Part shown: positions 22,514 to 34,846 of the stretch, one piece after another
Layout of the letters: every line of letters starts with the position of its first letter
How positions within the stretch are numbered: the stretch's first letter is position 1
Assembly: GCA_029582165.1 (NCBI GenBank)
Contig: CM055890.1
Span: 11,694,787-11,758,786, forward strand
Length of the DNA: 64,000 bases
Reading direction: 5' to 3'
Origin: Portulaca oleracea
Lineage: Eukaryota; Streptophyta; Magnoliopsida; Caryophyllales; Portulacaceae
Made by a program: the position numbers and the translations under genes
Notes under the pieces: model-generated
Told to the model about the DNA's origin: nothing
What the model saw: only the letters and a program-made list of their open reading frames with translations
The model's database searches: none

Positions 22514-23905
22514 TGATAAGTGCTTCTTGTATATATGATAACTTGGTTCTTTTGATGAGAATTTGGGAAATATTTGACATGATTATATTATTTTATGCCC
22601 AAATTTCCCATATTACGCTTGGTTTGGAGTTTGGTGAGTTTTGTAGGGAATTTGTGAAGAAGTGAGAAGTTGGATCACCCAAGGCCCAAATAGTGGCCCA
22701 GAGTACTCCTAGGCCCGAGATAGCAGCGACACGGGTGCCCAAAGCAGGGGCACGGGTCATGTCTATGACCAGAACATGTGAAAATTGTTGCAGTGAAGTG
22801 ACACAGGTAGTGCCTGGGAGGCACGGTCCGTGTCGCTAGGGGGCACGGTGCGTGTCACCCCTGGCGTGGTCCGTATCGCCTGCGTCTTTTCATTTCCGGC
22901 GGTTACAAGTTGCAATTTGCCTATATCATTGTGGATTCCGGCTGTTTTTGGGGGCAATCATCATTCTACCATCTTCCATTCCATAACTTAACCCTAACCC
23001 TAATCCATATCCTTCATCATCCATATTCCATCCACCATTGAAGATTGAGAGAAGATTGAAGATCGAAGAGCAATTCCAATACACTTTGAAGTGGAGGAGC
23101 AAAAGTCCTCCATTGTTGATTTCTAGCAAGATTGTTATTCCCTTTGGTTTAATTCTCATTCTCTCATAGATTTTTATATGCTTTCTAGAATAGATTTCAA
23201 TTGCTTTGTATTTTCAAATATGAGTAATGAGTAGTTCTTTTTAGTTTGGGGGATGAACCTTTGAAGTTGCTAGATGAATTGACTTTGTTGGATTAAATTA
23301 TCATGAATTTAGTTTCTTTCAATCTATTTGGCCTTTGAATTGAATTGATATTGCTTTTGCTTGATCACCAATTGCATGTAAATAGGTCATTGAATGAAGT
23401 ACCGAAAGGAGAAGCTTGATTTCCCGAAAACCTAGGCTAAACTAATTAAAAATTGTCTAGAAATAGAAGTTTTTAATTAGGGTTCTTGTGATGATTAGAT
23501 TTTTAACCTTGATTAAATCAAATTAACCACGAAAGTAGGTGTTTGGTTAGTCTTGGCCATTCGCTCTAGTGACAAAATCTCATTGCGAAGTATTCTATGC
23601 AATTATTGAACCTTGATTGTGCAAACTAATGAAATGAGTGCTTAATCCACATCGTTGATTCGTCGTTGGACTTAGGTATTGTCCCATGAACGTCTTTTTA
23701 TATTGATTAATTCAGACAAGCTTGTGTGAATATTAGTTTGTTTAGACCTTGATTGTGGTTAGAATTAGAATTAGTTGCTTCAAACAAAAACCCGATCGAC
23801 TTATCAATCAACTAGGAGGCTAGTTCGGTGCGTTGAAAGGAAAAGTCCCTGTGGGAACGACCTTGATTCATGCTACAATTTCACCCGTGCGCTTGCGGCT
23901 TATCA
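22514..23905 (+). repeat. Element A1 3' LTR
   Basis: It starts TGATAAGTGCTTCTTG and ends CTTGCGGCTTATCA, followed by the target copy CATGC. Relative to the 5' LTR it lacks about 68 bp near 22660 and has an extra CACGG unit near 22835. Confidence 0.95.
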
Positions 23906-23910
23906 CATGC

Positions 23911-24120
23911 GTTTTGGTTCTTCTCGCCTTCTAAAACTTCTGGACGAGGCGCGGGCTGCGTTTCAAAAACTTTGCATGCGCCTTGTTCCTCTGCCCTAAC
24001 TGGGTTTGGGTCGTGGCTCATTGGGCCGTCTTTCCTTCCTTCTTTTCTTCTTCAACATCTTTTTTTTATTTTCCTTGATTTTTGCTATTTGTCCTCTAAT
24101 TCTTCATGTTTTTTGGCATA
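23911..24120 (-). repeat. Element B 3' LTR, second piece
   Basis: This continues the B LTR after the A1 insertion (GCGTTTTGGTTCTTCTCGCC, matching 43520 onward) up to the start of the A' array. The sequence before the array is ...TTTTTTGGCATA. Confidence 0.9.
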
Positions 24121-25519
24121 TTATAAGTGTTTCTTGTATATATGAATACTTGGTTGTTTTGATTGGAATTTGGGGAATATTTGATTTGATTGTGTTATTT
24201 TATATCCGAATTTCCCATATTACACTTGGTTTGGAGTTTGGTGAGTTTTGTAGGGAATTTGTGAAGAATCGATGTAAACCGAGCTAAAAATCAAGTGTAG
24301 ATCCAAGTTATGAGCTTAAAGGACCAAGAAGTGAGGTATTGGATCGCCCAAGGCCCAAATAATGGCCCAAAGTACTCCTAGGCCCGAAAAAGTAGTGACA
24401 CGGGTGCCCCCAGGAAGAGCACGGGTCGTGTCTATGGCCAGAGAGTGAGAAAATACAAGCAGTGAGCTGACACGGTCCGTGTCACAGGGAGCACGGTCCG
24501 TGTCACATGGGGCACGGTCCGTGCCTACCCTGGCACGGTCCGTGTCTCTCCTGTCTTTTCATTTTCGGCGGTTTTGAAGTGATGTTTGCCTATATTATGC
24601 GGATTTCTGGCCGGGAGAATGATCATCCACCATCATCCGTTTCATGCCCTAATCATATCATTCATCATCCATATTCCATTCCATCATTGAAGATTGAGAG
24701 AAGATTGAAGATCGAAGAGCAATTTGATCATACTTTGAAGTGGAGGAGCAAAAGTCATCCATTGTTGATTCCTAGCAAGATTGTTCTTCACTTGGGTTCA
24801 TCTCTCATTCTCATAGATTTTTTCATATGCTTTCTAGAATAGATTTCAATTGCTTTGTAGTTTCAAACATGAATTGTGAGTAGTTCTTTTAGTTTAGGGG
24901 ATGAACCTTAGAAGTTGCTTGATGAATTGACTTTGTTGGATTGAATAATCATGAATTTAGTTTGTTTCAATCTATTTGGTCTTTGAATTGAATTGTTATT
25001 GCTTTTGCTTGATCACCAATTGCATGTTAATAGGTTGTTGGATGAAGTACCGAAAGGAGAAGTTTGATTACCCGAAAACCTAGATTGAACTAGTTAAAAT
25101 TGTCTAGACATAGAAATTTTAACTAGGGTTCTTGAGATAGTTAGATCTTTAACCTTGACTAAATCGAAATAACCACGAAAGTAGGTGCTTGGTTAGTCTT
25201 GGCAATTCGCTCTAGTGGCAAAATCTCATTGCGAAATATTCTATGCGATTATCGAACCTTGATTGTGCAAATTAATGAAATGAAAGTTCAATCCACATCG
25301 TTGATTCGTTATTTGACTTAGGTTTCATCCCCTGAACGTCCTTTTACCTTGATTAAATCAGAAAAGTTTGTGTGAATATTAGTTTGTTTAGATCTTGATT
25401 GTGATTAGATTTAGAGTTAGTTACTTCAAACCAAAAACGGATCGACTTAGCGATCAACTAGGAGGCTAGTTCAGTGCGTTGAAAGGAAAAGTCCCTGTGG
25501 GAACGACCTTGATTTATGC
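24121..25519 (+). repeat. A' LTR 1 (3' end deleted)
   Basis: It aligns with the A1 LTR. It stops at GATTTATGC, where LTR 3 continues TACAATTTCACCCG, and is fused there to gag. CACGGTCCGTG inverted repeats lie at 24397-24555. Confidence 0.92.
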
Positions 25520-25535
25520 AACAGGAGGCAACATC

Positions 25536-26606
25536 ATGTCCAAGACAGTGGCGGAACTCCAAACTTTGATTGAGGAGATGGCGATCAATAGCTACCAGTG
25601 GTCAAAGCCCCGTTCCAAGAGGACGGGAGGTAAGTATGAAGTTGATGCTATTTCTATGTTGAATGCTAAGTTGGATGCCATGACTAAGAAGATGGATTTG
25701 TTGAATGTGAATGCTCCCCCTCCCCAATCATGTGCGTCGTGTCAATCTTATGAGCATGAGACCTTGAATTGTCCTAGTGGGTTGGTTAGCAATGAATCGA
25801 CCGAAATGGTTAACTATGTTGGTAACCCTTCTCATAGGCAAAACTTTGACCCTTTTTCCAAGACTTACAATCCCAGTTTTAGGTTCCACCCAAACTTTTC
25901 TTACCGGAACAATAACCAAATGGGTCCACCCCAAGGACAAAGACAACCCCAACCACCTCCACCACATGCTCCCCAAAAGCCTAACCTAGAGTCCATGATA
26001 CAAGCTTTGATGTTGTGTCAACAACAACACCAACAACGGCAACTTCAGCATCAACAAAGACAAGATGAGGTGATTAAGGCCTTAGCTACTAAAGTTGACC
26101 TTATGAGCACCCACACTCAAATGCTTGAGAATCAAATTGCTATACAAGCTGGTACCTCCACTACCCCTCCGGGAATGCTTCCCGGAAAGCCCGAACCTAA
26201 CCCTAAGGAACAATGTAATGCCATTGTTTTGAGGAGTGGGACACAATATGAGGGACCTAGCGTGCCAAATGCTAAGCATGGGGGAGTTGTGGTTGAGAAA
26301 GAGGTTGAGAGGCCTAGTGAGAATGTTGTTGGTTTTGAGAGAGAGAAAGACCTTCAGAGTGAGCATTCAAAAGAGAACACCGAAACCCGACCTTCATCTC
26401 CACCTAGAGTTTACAAACCACCGTTACCCTTTCCTCAAAGATATGCTAAGGCTAAATTTGATGCAAAATTCGGCAAGTTCTTTAATATGTTAAAGCAATT
26501 GAATGTGAATGTGCCGTTTTTAGATGTTTTATCTCAAATGCCTTTGTATGCAAAGTTTTTGAAAGAAATCCTCTCTAAAAAGAGGAAAATTGATGAAATT
26601 GAGTAA
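25536..26606 (+). pseudogene. gag: A' copy 1 gag (N-terminally deleted)
   Basis: The deletion fuses LTR sequence to gag at the GGNIMSKTVAEL region, so the first usable ATG is 25536. The remainder covers the linker, a complete CCHC knuckle (CASCQSYEHETLNC, about 25735), the Gln-rich stretch, NAIVLRSGTQ and PLPFPQRYAKAKFD. It ends at a TAA (26604-26606), after which the same frame continues into protease. The capsid domain is missing, so it cannot form particles alone. Confidence 0.88.
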
Positions 26607-27497
26607 GTTGCTTTGACTGAAGAATGTAGTTCCGTGGTTCTTAACAAGCTTACTCCTAAGCTTAAGGACCCGGGAAGCTTTAGTATTCCATGTGGCCTAG
26701 GTAGCTTAACCGTTGACCGAGCTTTGTGTGATGTGGGTTCTAGTGTAAGCTTATTGCCCTATTCTTTGTATGAACGGTTGAACCTAGGAGAGTTGAGACC
26801 AACTACCATGTCATTGCAAATGGCGGATCGTTCTATCAATTACCCTAAGGGTATTTTGGAGGACTTTCCCCTTAAGGTGGGTGACTGATATGTGCCGATT
26901 GATTTTGTCATCCTTGATATGCCCGAAGATTCCCGTACCCAAATCATTTTGGGGAGACCTTTTCTTGCTACCGTAGGGTGTGTCATAGATGTACAATGTG
27001 GAAAGATGAAGTTTAGGATAGGGGAACATGAACTTGAGTTTGATTTATTCCGTCATGTTTTGCCACGTGGCGTTTCCCCTTGCTTTAGTGTTGATTTGTT
27101 TGGTGAGAAGGATAAGAATGTTGATGGTTTGATTTGTGAAAAGAAAGATGATTGTGTGCATGTAGTGGAGAGTGAAAAGCTTGAGAAATCTCGTGACCAT
27201 TTTGTTGCAAATTCTTGTGGTTTATTTATTGATAAAGGCCATGAACTTGGCGATGCAAGGGCGGGAATAAAAGAAATTTTGCTCCCACCTAACATCATCA
27301 AGAACGTGCCTTATGCTATTAACAAGAGTACATTGGATGAGATTTTCAGGTTTGATGATGGAGATCCCTCCATTTTTGAAGGAGGTGATGAGTTTGACCC
27401 AAGCTGTGGGGTCAATTTGAAGATGTTTGGAGGTACTATGCAATGTGAAGCTCCAAAAGCCCTTGGCTATGGAGTTATGGACTATTCACCGGGTTGA
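26607..27497 (+). pseudogene. pro: A' copy 1 protease and lineage-specific C-terminus
   Basis: The retropepsin active site RALCDVGSSVSLLP (about 26718) is followed by LADRS-type, YPKGILEDFPL and [10 protein letters not shown] motifs. One TGA (26886-26888) interrupts the frame. After the protease about 170 residues follow (for example [36 protein letters not shown]) that have no counterpart in A1 or E, where RT begins. I do not recognise this tail. It ends at 27497, just before the conserved post-pol motif. Confidence 0.85.
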
Positions 27498-27510
27498 GAG
27501 GTACCTTGTC

Positions 27511-27555
27511 CAGCTTAGGACATTAAACAAGCGCTTCTTGGGAGGCAACCCAAGC
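27511..27555 (+). other. A' copy 1 post-pol motif with hairpin
   Basis: CTTAGGACATTAAACAAGCG and a CTTGGG-AGGCAA-CCCAAG hairpin (27537-27554), as in A1. Confidence 0.8.
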
Positions 27556-29485
27556 TTTTTTTCGATTTTATTTTCATTTTATTTATTTTTTTTTTTAGGA
27601 TTTTCTAAAATTTTTCCTTATTTTTCTTCTTTTTATTTTTGATTTTTCTAGATTTGTGTTTTCTTCCTTTGCTTCTCGGGTGATGTTTCGCATTGCGGGC
27701 AATGCTCGGTTTAAGCATGGGGGGATTTGTGTAACTTTTTGTGGATATGTGTGTTTTGTGTCGTTTTTAACTTGTTTTGAGTCTTTTTCTTTTGTTTTGA
27801 TTTTATTTTCTTTCATTTCTATATTTGTTTGTAGTTTTTAATTTCTTCTTTCGTAGGTTGTTTTCGTTTTCTTATTCTCTTATTTTCATCTTTAGTCTTG
27901 TAAAAAGTTTTTGAAAATTGAGAAAAAAAAAGTAAAAAAAAAAACTGTTTGATATAGGATTTGGCGAGATAGTTTTCTTTTGACTTGATTTGATCTTGTA
28001 TAGCCCGTTTGTGAAAGACTGTGAATTGGCATGAGTTGTGAAGCTAATTGTTGTGAGAATTGTGCTAGGATAGCAAGACCGATTGACTTTGTTTCTATTG
28101 TAAGAGTGAGTTGTGCATATGCATATCTTTCAAACTGGGTAATGATTGTTGAGCGCTACCCGTGAGTCCACATAAGCCTAAAAGAAAAGACTAATCATTT
28201 TTGTTAGTCTAATTTCCATGAGTGACTCACCATTGTTGCATCCTCCTTCATTTGCTTTCCATCCCCTTGAAATTGCTATGTGTTGTACATTGACAAGATG
28301 ATAGAGGCATTAGGATTTGAACCCGCAAGCCTTGACCACCCGTTTACATCAGAAAATCCGTAGTTAGCCCCTTTCTTGCCTTGACTTTTTCTTTTCTTGA
28401 ACCCATATTATGAGCCTTGGCCGATTATATATTTCCTACCCTTAAGCCATTGCTTGAAATGTGTTGAGTATGAAGTTGGGTTGATTAAGGTTACTTTGAT
28501 GGTTTGGTTTGTGATGGGGAATTGGTTTGAGTTGTAAATATTGATTTGATTCCCCAAATCATGTACATTGAAGTTGTTGGGTAGAGTTGGTAACTTGCCT
28601 AGTGAGTTGTATATAAGTGTGAGTTTGTTTGTTTGTGTGTATGTTTCATTCAAGAAGAAAGGAAAAAAAAAAGTGTGAAAAAAAAAATCAGAGAATTCCG
28701 GAAAAAAGCAAAAAAAAGAAGAATAAAGTGTTAGACATTGTGTTTCTTTTGTTTTGAAGCAAGTTTCCAATTGTTTGTGGGGTTGATTTGGATTGATTTT
28801 AAGTGGTGAGAGTGTATGTATGTTGAATTGGTGCGACATAATTTCAAGCTTTGGCTTTTATCTCCACAATTCCCAAATATTTTCCACTCCTTACCCTTAA
28901 CCCTAGCCCCGTTACAACCCTTGAAAGTCCTCTTGATTGTCATTGTTGCTTTGCAAATTGCGGTGGAGAGTTGAGATTCTTAGCAAATACGTGGTTGGTT
29001 GTGGCTTTGGTTTGAGTATTTGAGCCAACTTTCAATGATTTTTCATCTTTAAACACATGAGAGGAGTGTTTCCACATTCCCAGAAAGTGAGTTTGCTCTT
29101 CATTCTTACCTAGTTTCATCCTTAACATGTGCCTTCTTATCTCATTCGGTGATTAAGGGTCATTGGTTGAACTTGATGAGTACCATTCTTGAATAATTTG
29201 TCTTCATTTACTTGTGTAAATTGGCTTCTTTTTCACTCTTGGGCTGTACTTTAGATTAGATTGGGTTGATTGAATGTTCTATCATTGCCATCCTTAGGAG
29301 TTGTAATTAAATTAAAAAAAAAATTGTTTTTGTTAATTTTTACTTTTGAGTCTTTTTACTTTTGCTTTGAGTTCTTTGAGTCATTTTGTCCCGTTTTCTT
29401 TTATTTCCTTTCATTTTCTTTCGTTGCCTTTTCTTTTGAGTTTGGACTTGCTTAAGGACAAGCAAGGACTAAGCATGGGGGATTT
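27556..29485 (+). other. A' copy 1 3' region
   Basis: No gene is seen. It aligns with A1 from about 20580 onward, so ORF3 and the palindrome cluster before it are deleted. It contains a GCATTG-CGGG-CAATGC hairpin (27690-27705), TGAGTGACTCA (28219-28229), the CTTGCTT/AAGCAAG hairpin (29447-29466) and the polypurine tract GCATGGGGGATTT before the next LTR. Confidence 0.82.
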
Positions 29486-30883
29486 TGATAAGTGCTTCTT
29501 GTATATATGAATACTTGGTTGTTTTGATTGGAATTTGGGGAATATTTGATTTGATTGTGTTATTTTATACCCGAATTTCCCATATTACACTTGGTTTGGA
29601 TTTTGGTGAGTTTTGTAGGGAATTTGTGAAGAATCGATGTGAAACGAGCCAAAAATCAAGTGTAGATCCAAGTTATGAGCTTAAAGGACCAAGAAGTGAG
29701 GTGTTGGACCGCCCAAGGCCCAAACAATGGCCCAAAGTACTCCTAGGCCCGAAAAAGCAGTGACACGGGTGCCCCCAAGAAGAGCACGGGTCGTGTCTAT
29801 GGCCAGAGAGTTAGAAAATACAAGCAAAGAGCTGACACGGTCCGTGTCACAGGGAGCACCGTCCGTGTCACATGGGGCACGGTCCGTGCCTACCCTGGCA
29901 CGGTCCGTGTCTCTCCTGTCTTTTCATTTTCGGCGGTTTTGAAGTGATGTTTGCCTATATTATGCGGATTTCTGGCCGGGAGAATGATCATCCACCATCA
30001 TCCGTTTCATGCCCTAATCATATCATTCATCATCCATATTCCATTCCATCATTGAAGATTGAGAGAAGATTGAAGATCGAAGAGCAATTTGAGCATACTT
30101 TGAAGTGGAGGAGCAAAAGTCATCCATTGTTGATTCCTAGCAAGATTGTTCTTCACTTGGGTTCATCTCTCATTCTCATAGATTTTTTCGTATGCTTTCT
30201 AGAATAGATTTCAATTGCTTTGTAGTTTCAAACATGAATTGTGAGTAGTTCTTTTAGTTTAGGGGATGAACCTTAGAAGTTGCTTGATGAATTGACTTTG
30301 TTGGATTGAATAATCATGAATTTAGTTTGTTTCAATCTATTTGGTCTTTGAATTTAATTGTTATTGCTTTTGCTTGATCACCAATTGCATGTTAATAGGT
30401 TGTTGGATGAAATCAGAAAGGAGAAGTTTGATTACCCGAAAACCTAGATTGAACTAGTTAAAATTGTCTAGACATAGAAATTTTAACTAGGGTTCTTGAG
30501 ATAGTTAGATCTTTAACCTTGACTAAATCGAAATAACCACGAAAGTAGGTGCTTGGTTAGTCTTGGCAATTCGCTCTAGTGGCAAAATCTCATTGCGAAA
30601 TATTCTATGCGATTATCGAACCTTGATTGTGCAAATTAATGAAATGAAAGTTCAATCCACATCGTTGATTCGTTATTTGACTTAGGTTTCATCCCCTGAA
30701 CGTCCTTTTACCTTGATTAAATCAGAAAAGTTTGTGTGAATATTAGTTTGTTTAGATCTTGATTGTGATTAGATTTAGAGTTAGTTACTTCAAACCAAAA
30801 ACGGATCGACTTAGCGATCAACTAGGAGGCTAGTTCAGTGCGTTGAAAGGAAAAGTCCCTGTGGGAACGACCTTGATTTATGC
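29486..30883 (+). repeat. A' LTR 2 (chimeric middle LTR)
   Basis: Up to about 30360 it shares variants with LTR 3 (TACCCGAATTTCCC, GAAACGAGCC, TTGAATTTAATTG). From about 30700 it shares variants with LTR 1 (GAACGTCCTTTT, GGGAACGACC) together with the deleted 3' end. It is shared between two internal regions. Confidence 0.9.
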
Positions 30884-30899
30884 AACAGGAGGCAACATC

Positions 30900-31970
30900 A
30901 TGTCCAAGACAGTGGCGGAACTCCAAACATTGATTGAGGAGATGGCGATCAATAGCTACCAATGGTCAAAGCCCCGTTCCAAGAGGACGGGAGGTAAGTA
31001 TGAAGTTGATGCTATTTCTATGTTGAATGCTAAGTTGGATGCCATGACTAAGAAGATGGATTTGTTGAATGTGAATGCTCCCCCTCCCCAATCATGTGCG
31101 TCGTGTCAATCTTATGAGCATGAGACCTTGAATTGTCCTAGTGGGTTGGTTAGCAATGAATCGACCGAAATGGTTAACTATGTTGGTAACCCTTCTCATA
31201 GGCAAAACTTTGACCCTTTTTCCAAGACTTACAATCCCAGTTTTAGGTTCCACCCAAACTTTTCTTACCGGAACAATAACCAAATGGGTCCACCCCAAGG
31301 ACAAAGACAACCCCAACCACCTCCACCACATGCTCCCCAAAAGCCTAACCTAGAGTCCATGATACAAGCTTTGATGTTGTGTCAACAACAACACCAACAA
31401 CGGCAACTTCAGCATCAACAAAGACAAGATGAGGTGATTAAGGCCTTAGCTACTAAAGTTGACCTTATGAACACCCACACTCAAATGCTTGAGAATCAAA
31501 TTGCTATACAAGCTGGTACCTCCACTACCCCTCCGGGAATGCTTCCCGGAAAGCCCGAACCTAACCCTAAGGAACAATGTAATGCCATTGTTTTGAGGAG
31601 TGGGACACAATATGAGGGACCTAGCGTGCCAAATGCTAAGCATGGGGGAGTTGTGGTTGAGAAAGAGGTTGAGAGGCCTAGTGAGAATGTTGTTGGTTTT
31701 GAGAGAGAGAAAGACCTTCAGAGTGAGCATTCAAAAGAGAACACCGAAACCCGACCTTCATCTCCACCTAGAGTTTACAAACCACCGTTACCCTTTCCTC
31801 AAAGATATGCTAAGGCTAAATTTGATGCAAAATTCGGCAAGTTCTTTAATATGTTAAAGCAATTGAATGTGAATGTGCCGTTTTTAGATGTTTTATCTCA
31901 AATGCCTTTGTATGCAAAGTTTTTGAAAGAAATCCTCTCTAAAAAGAGGAAAATTGATGAAATTGAGTAA
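30900..31970 (+). pseudogene. gag: A' copy 2 gag (N-terminally deleted)
   Basis: It is nearly identical to copy 1, including the fusion point and the TAA (31968-31970). The only coding change I noticed here is Ser to Asn in the VDLM-S/N-THTQ segment. Confidence 0.88.
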
Positions 31971-32861
31971 GTTGCTTTGACTGAAGAATGTAGTTCCGTG
32001 GTTCTTAACAAGCTTACTCCTAAGCTTAAGGACCCGGGAAGCTTTAGTATTCCATGTGGCCTAGGTAGCTTAACCGTTGACCGAGCTTTGTGTGATGTGG
32101 GTTCTAGTGTAAGCTTATTGCCCTATTCTTTGTATGAACGGTTGAACCTAGGAGAGTTGAGACCAACTACCATGTCATTGCAAATGGCGGATCGTTCTAT
32201 CAATTACCCTAAGGGTATTTTGGAGGACTTTCCCCTTAAGGTGGGTGATTGATATGTGCCGATTGATTTTGTCATCCTTGATATGCCCGAAGATTCCCCT
32301 ACCCAAATCATTTTGGGGAGACCTTTTCTTGCTACCGTAGGGTGTGTCATAGATGTACAATGTGGAAAGATGAAGTTTAGGATAGGGGAACATGAACTTG
32401 AGTTTGATTTATTCCGTGATGTTTTGCCACGTGGCGTTTCCCCTTGCTTTAGTGTTGATTTGTTTGGTGAGAAGGATAAGAATGTTGATGGTTTGATTTG
32501 TGAAAAGAAAGATGATTGTGTGCATGTAGTGGAGAGTGAAAAGCTTGAGAAATCTCGTGACCATTTTGTTGCAAATTCTTGTGGTTTATTTATTGATAAA
32601 GGCCATGAACTTGGCGATGCAAGGGTGGGAATAAAAGAAATTTTGCTCCCACCTAACATCATCAAGAACGTGCCTTATGCTATTAACAAGAGTACATTGG
32701 ATGAGATTTTCAGGTTTGATGATGGAGATCCCTCCATTTTTGAAGGAGGTGATGAGTTTGACCCAAGCTGTGGGGTCAATTTGAAGATGTTTGGAGGTAC
32801 TATGCAATGTGAAGCTCCAAAAGCCCTTGGCTATGGAGTTATGGACTATTCACCGGGTTGA
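31971..32861 (+). pseudogene. pro: A' copy 2 protease and lineage-specific C-terminus
   Basis: As in copy 1, with the same TGA (32250-32252). A few substitutions separate the copies (SPTQII against SRTQII, LFRDVL against LFRHVL, ARVGIK against ARAGIK). The active site CDVGSS is intact. Confidence 0.85.
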
Positions 32862-32874
32862 GAGGTACCTTGTC

Positions 32875-34846
32875 CAGCTTAGGACATTAAACAAGCGCTT
32901 CTTGGGAGGCAACCCAAGCTTTTTTTCGATTTTATTTTCATTTTATTTATTTTTTTTTTAGGATTTTCTAAAATTTTTCCTTATTTTTCTTCTTTTTATT
33001 TTTGATTTTTCTAGATTTGTGTTTTCTTCCTTTGCTTCTCGGGTGATGTTTCGCATTGCGGGCAATGCTCGGTTTAAGCATGGGGGGATTTGTGTAACTT
33101 TTTGTGGATATGTGTGTTTTGAGTCGTTTTTAACTTGTTTTGAGTCTTTTTCTTTTGTTTTGATTTTATTTTCTTTCATTTCTAGATTTGTTTGTAGTTT
33201 TTAATTTCTTCTTTCGTAGGTTGTTTTCGTTTTCTTATTCTCTTATTTTCATCTTTAGTCTTGTAAAAAGTTTTTGAAAATTGAGAAAAAAAAAAGTAAA
33301 AAAAAACTATTTGATATAGGATTTGGCGAGATAGTTTTCTTTTGACTTGATTTGATCTTGTATAGCCCGTTTGTGAAAGACTGTGAATTGGCATGAGTTG
33401 TGAAGCTAATTGTTGTGAGAATTGTGCTAGGATAGCAAGACCGATTGACTTTGTTTCTATTGTAAGAGTGAGTTGTGCATATGCATATCTTTCAAACTGG
33501 GTAATGATTGTTGAGCGCTACCCGTGAGTCCACATAAGCCTAAAAGAAAAGACTAATCATTTTTGTTAGTCTAATTTCCATGAGTGACTCACCATTGTTG
33601 CATCCTCCTTCATTTGCTTTCCATCCCCTTGAAATTGCTATGTGTTGTACATTGACAAGATGATAGAGGCATTAGGATTTGAACCCGCAAGCCTTGACCA
33701 CCCGTTTACATCAGAAAATCCGTAGTTAGCCCCTTTCTTGCCTTGACTTTTTCTTTTCTTGAACCCATATTATGAGCCTTGGCCGATTATATATTTCCTA
33801 CCCTTAAGCCATTGCTTGAAATGTGTTGAGTATGAAGTTGGGTTGATTAAGGTTACTTTGATGGTTTGGTTTGTGATGGGGAATTGGTTTGAGTTGTAAA
33901 TATTGATTTGATTCCCCAAATCATGTACATTGAAGTTGTTGGGTAGAGTTGGTAACTTGCCTAGTGAGTTGTATATAAGTGTGAGTTTGTTTGTTTGTGT
34001 GTATGTTTCATTCAAGAAGAAAGGAAAAAAAAAGTGTGAAAAAAAAAATCAGAGAATTCCGGAAAAAAGCAAAAAAAAGAAGAATAAAGTGTTTGACATT
34101 GTGTTTCTTTTGTTTTGAAGCAAGTTTCCAATTGTTTGTGGGGTTGATTTGGATTGATTTTAAGTGGTGAGAGTGTATGTATGTTGAATTGGTGCGACAT
34201 AATTTCAAGCTTTGGCTTTTATCTCCACAATTCCCAAATATTTTCCACTCCTTACCCTTAACCCTAGCCCCGTTACAACCCTTGAAAGTCCTCTTGATTG
34301 TCATTGTTGCTTTGCAAATTGCGGTGGAGAGTTGAGATTCTTAGCAAATACGTGGTTGGTTGTGGCTTTGGTTTGAGTATTTGAGCCAACTTTCAATGAT
34401 TTTTCATCTTTAAACACATGAGAGGAGTGTTTCCACATTCCCAGAAAGTGAGTTTGCTCTTCATTCTTACCTAGTTTCATCCTTAACATGTGCCTTCTTA
34501 TCTCATTCGGTGATTAAGGGTCATTGGTTGAACTTGATGAGTACCATTCTTGAATAATTTGTCTTCATTTACTTGTGTAAATTGGCTTCTTTTTCACTCT
34601 TGGGCTGTACTTTAGATTAGATTGGGTTGATTGAATGTTCTATCATTGCCATCCTTAGGAGTTGTAATTAAATTAAAAAAAAAATTGTTTTTGTTAATTT
34701 TTACTTTTGAGTCTTTTTACTTTTGCTTTGAGTTCTTTGAGTCATTTTGTCCCGTTTTCTTTTATTTCCTTTCATTTTCTTTCGTTGCCTTTTCTTTTGA
34801 GTTTGGACTTGCTTAAGGACAAGCAAGGACTAAGCATGGGGGATTT
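32875..34846 (+). other. A' copy 2 post-pol motif and 3' region
   Basis: No gene is seen. It has the same content as copy 1: post-pol hairpin 32901-32918, GCATTG-CGGG-CAATGC hairpin 33053-33068, TGAGTGACTCA 33581-33591, pre-LTR hairpin 34808-34827, and polypurine tract ending at 34846. Confidence 0.82.

Larger units (their letters stand above)
4385..23905 (+). mobile_element. Element A1: full-length Athila retrotransposon
   Basis: LTRs are 4385-5805 and 22514-23905, the primer site is at 5812, then gag, protease, RT, RNase H, integrase, ORF3 and a polypurine tract at 22501-22513. The target duplication CATGC is exact (4380-4384 and 23906-23910). Gag is split by the chromovirus F. All reading frames are damaged by stops and frameshifts. 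The gag motifs, the tRNA-Asp-type primer site and the ATHILA ORF-1-like third ORF place it in the Athila lineage. Confidence 0.95.

Noticed and set aside
28408..29128. Minus-strand frames in the A' 3' regions (also 33770-34489)
   Set aside because: They lie in A/T-rich noncoding sequence duplicated with the array, with no motif.
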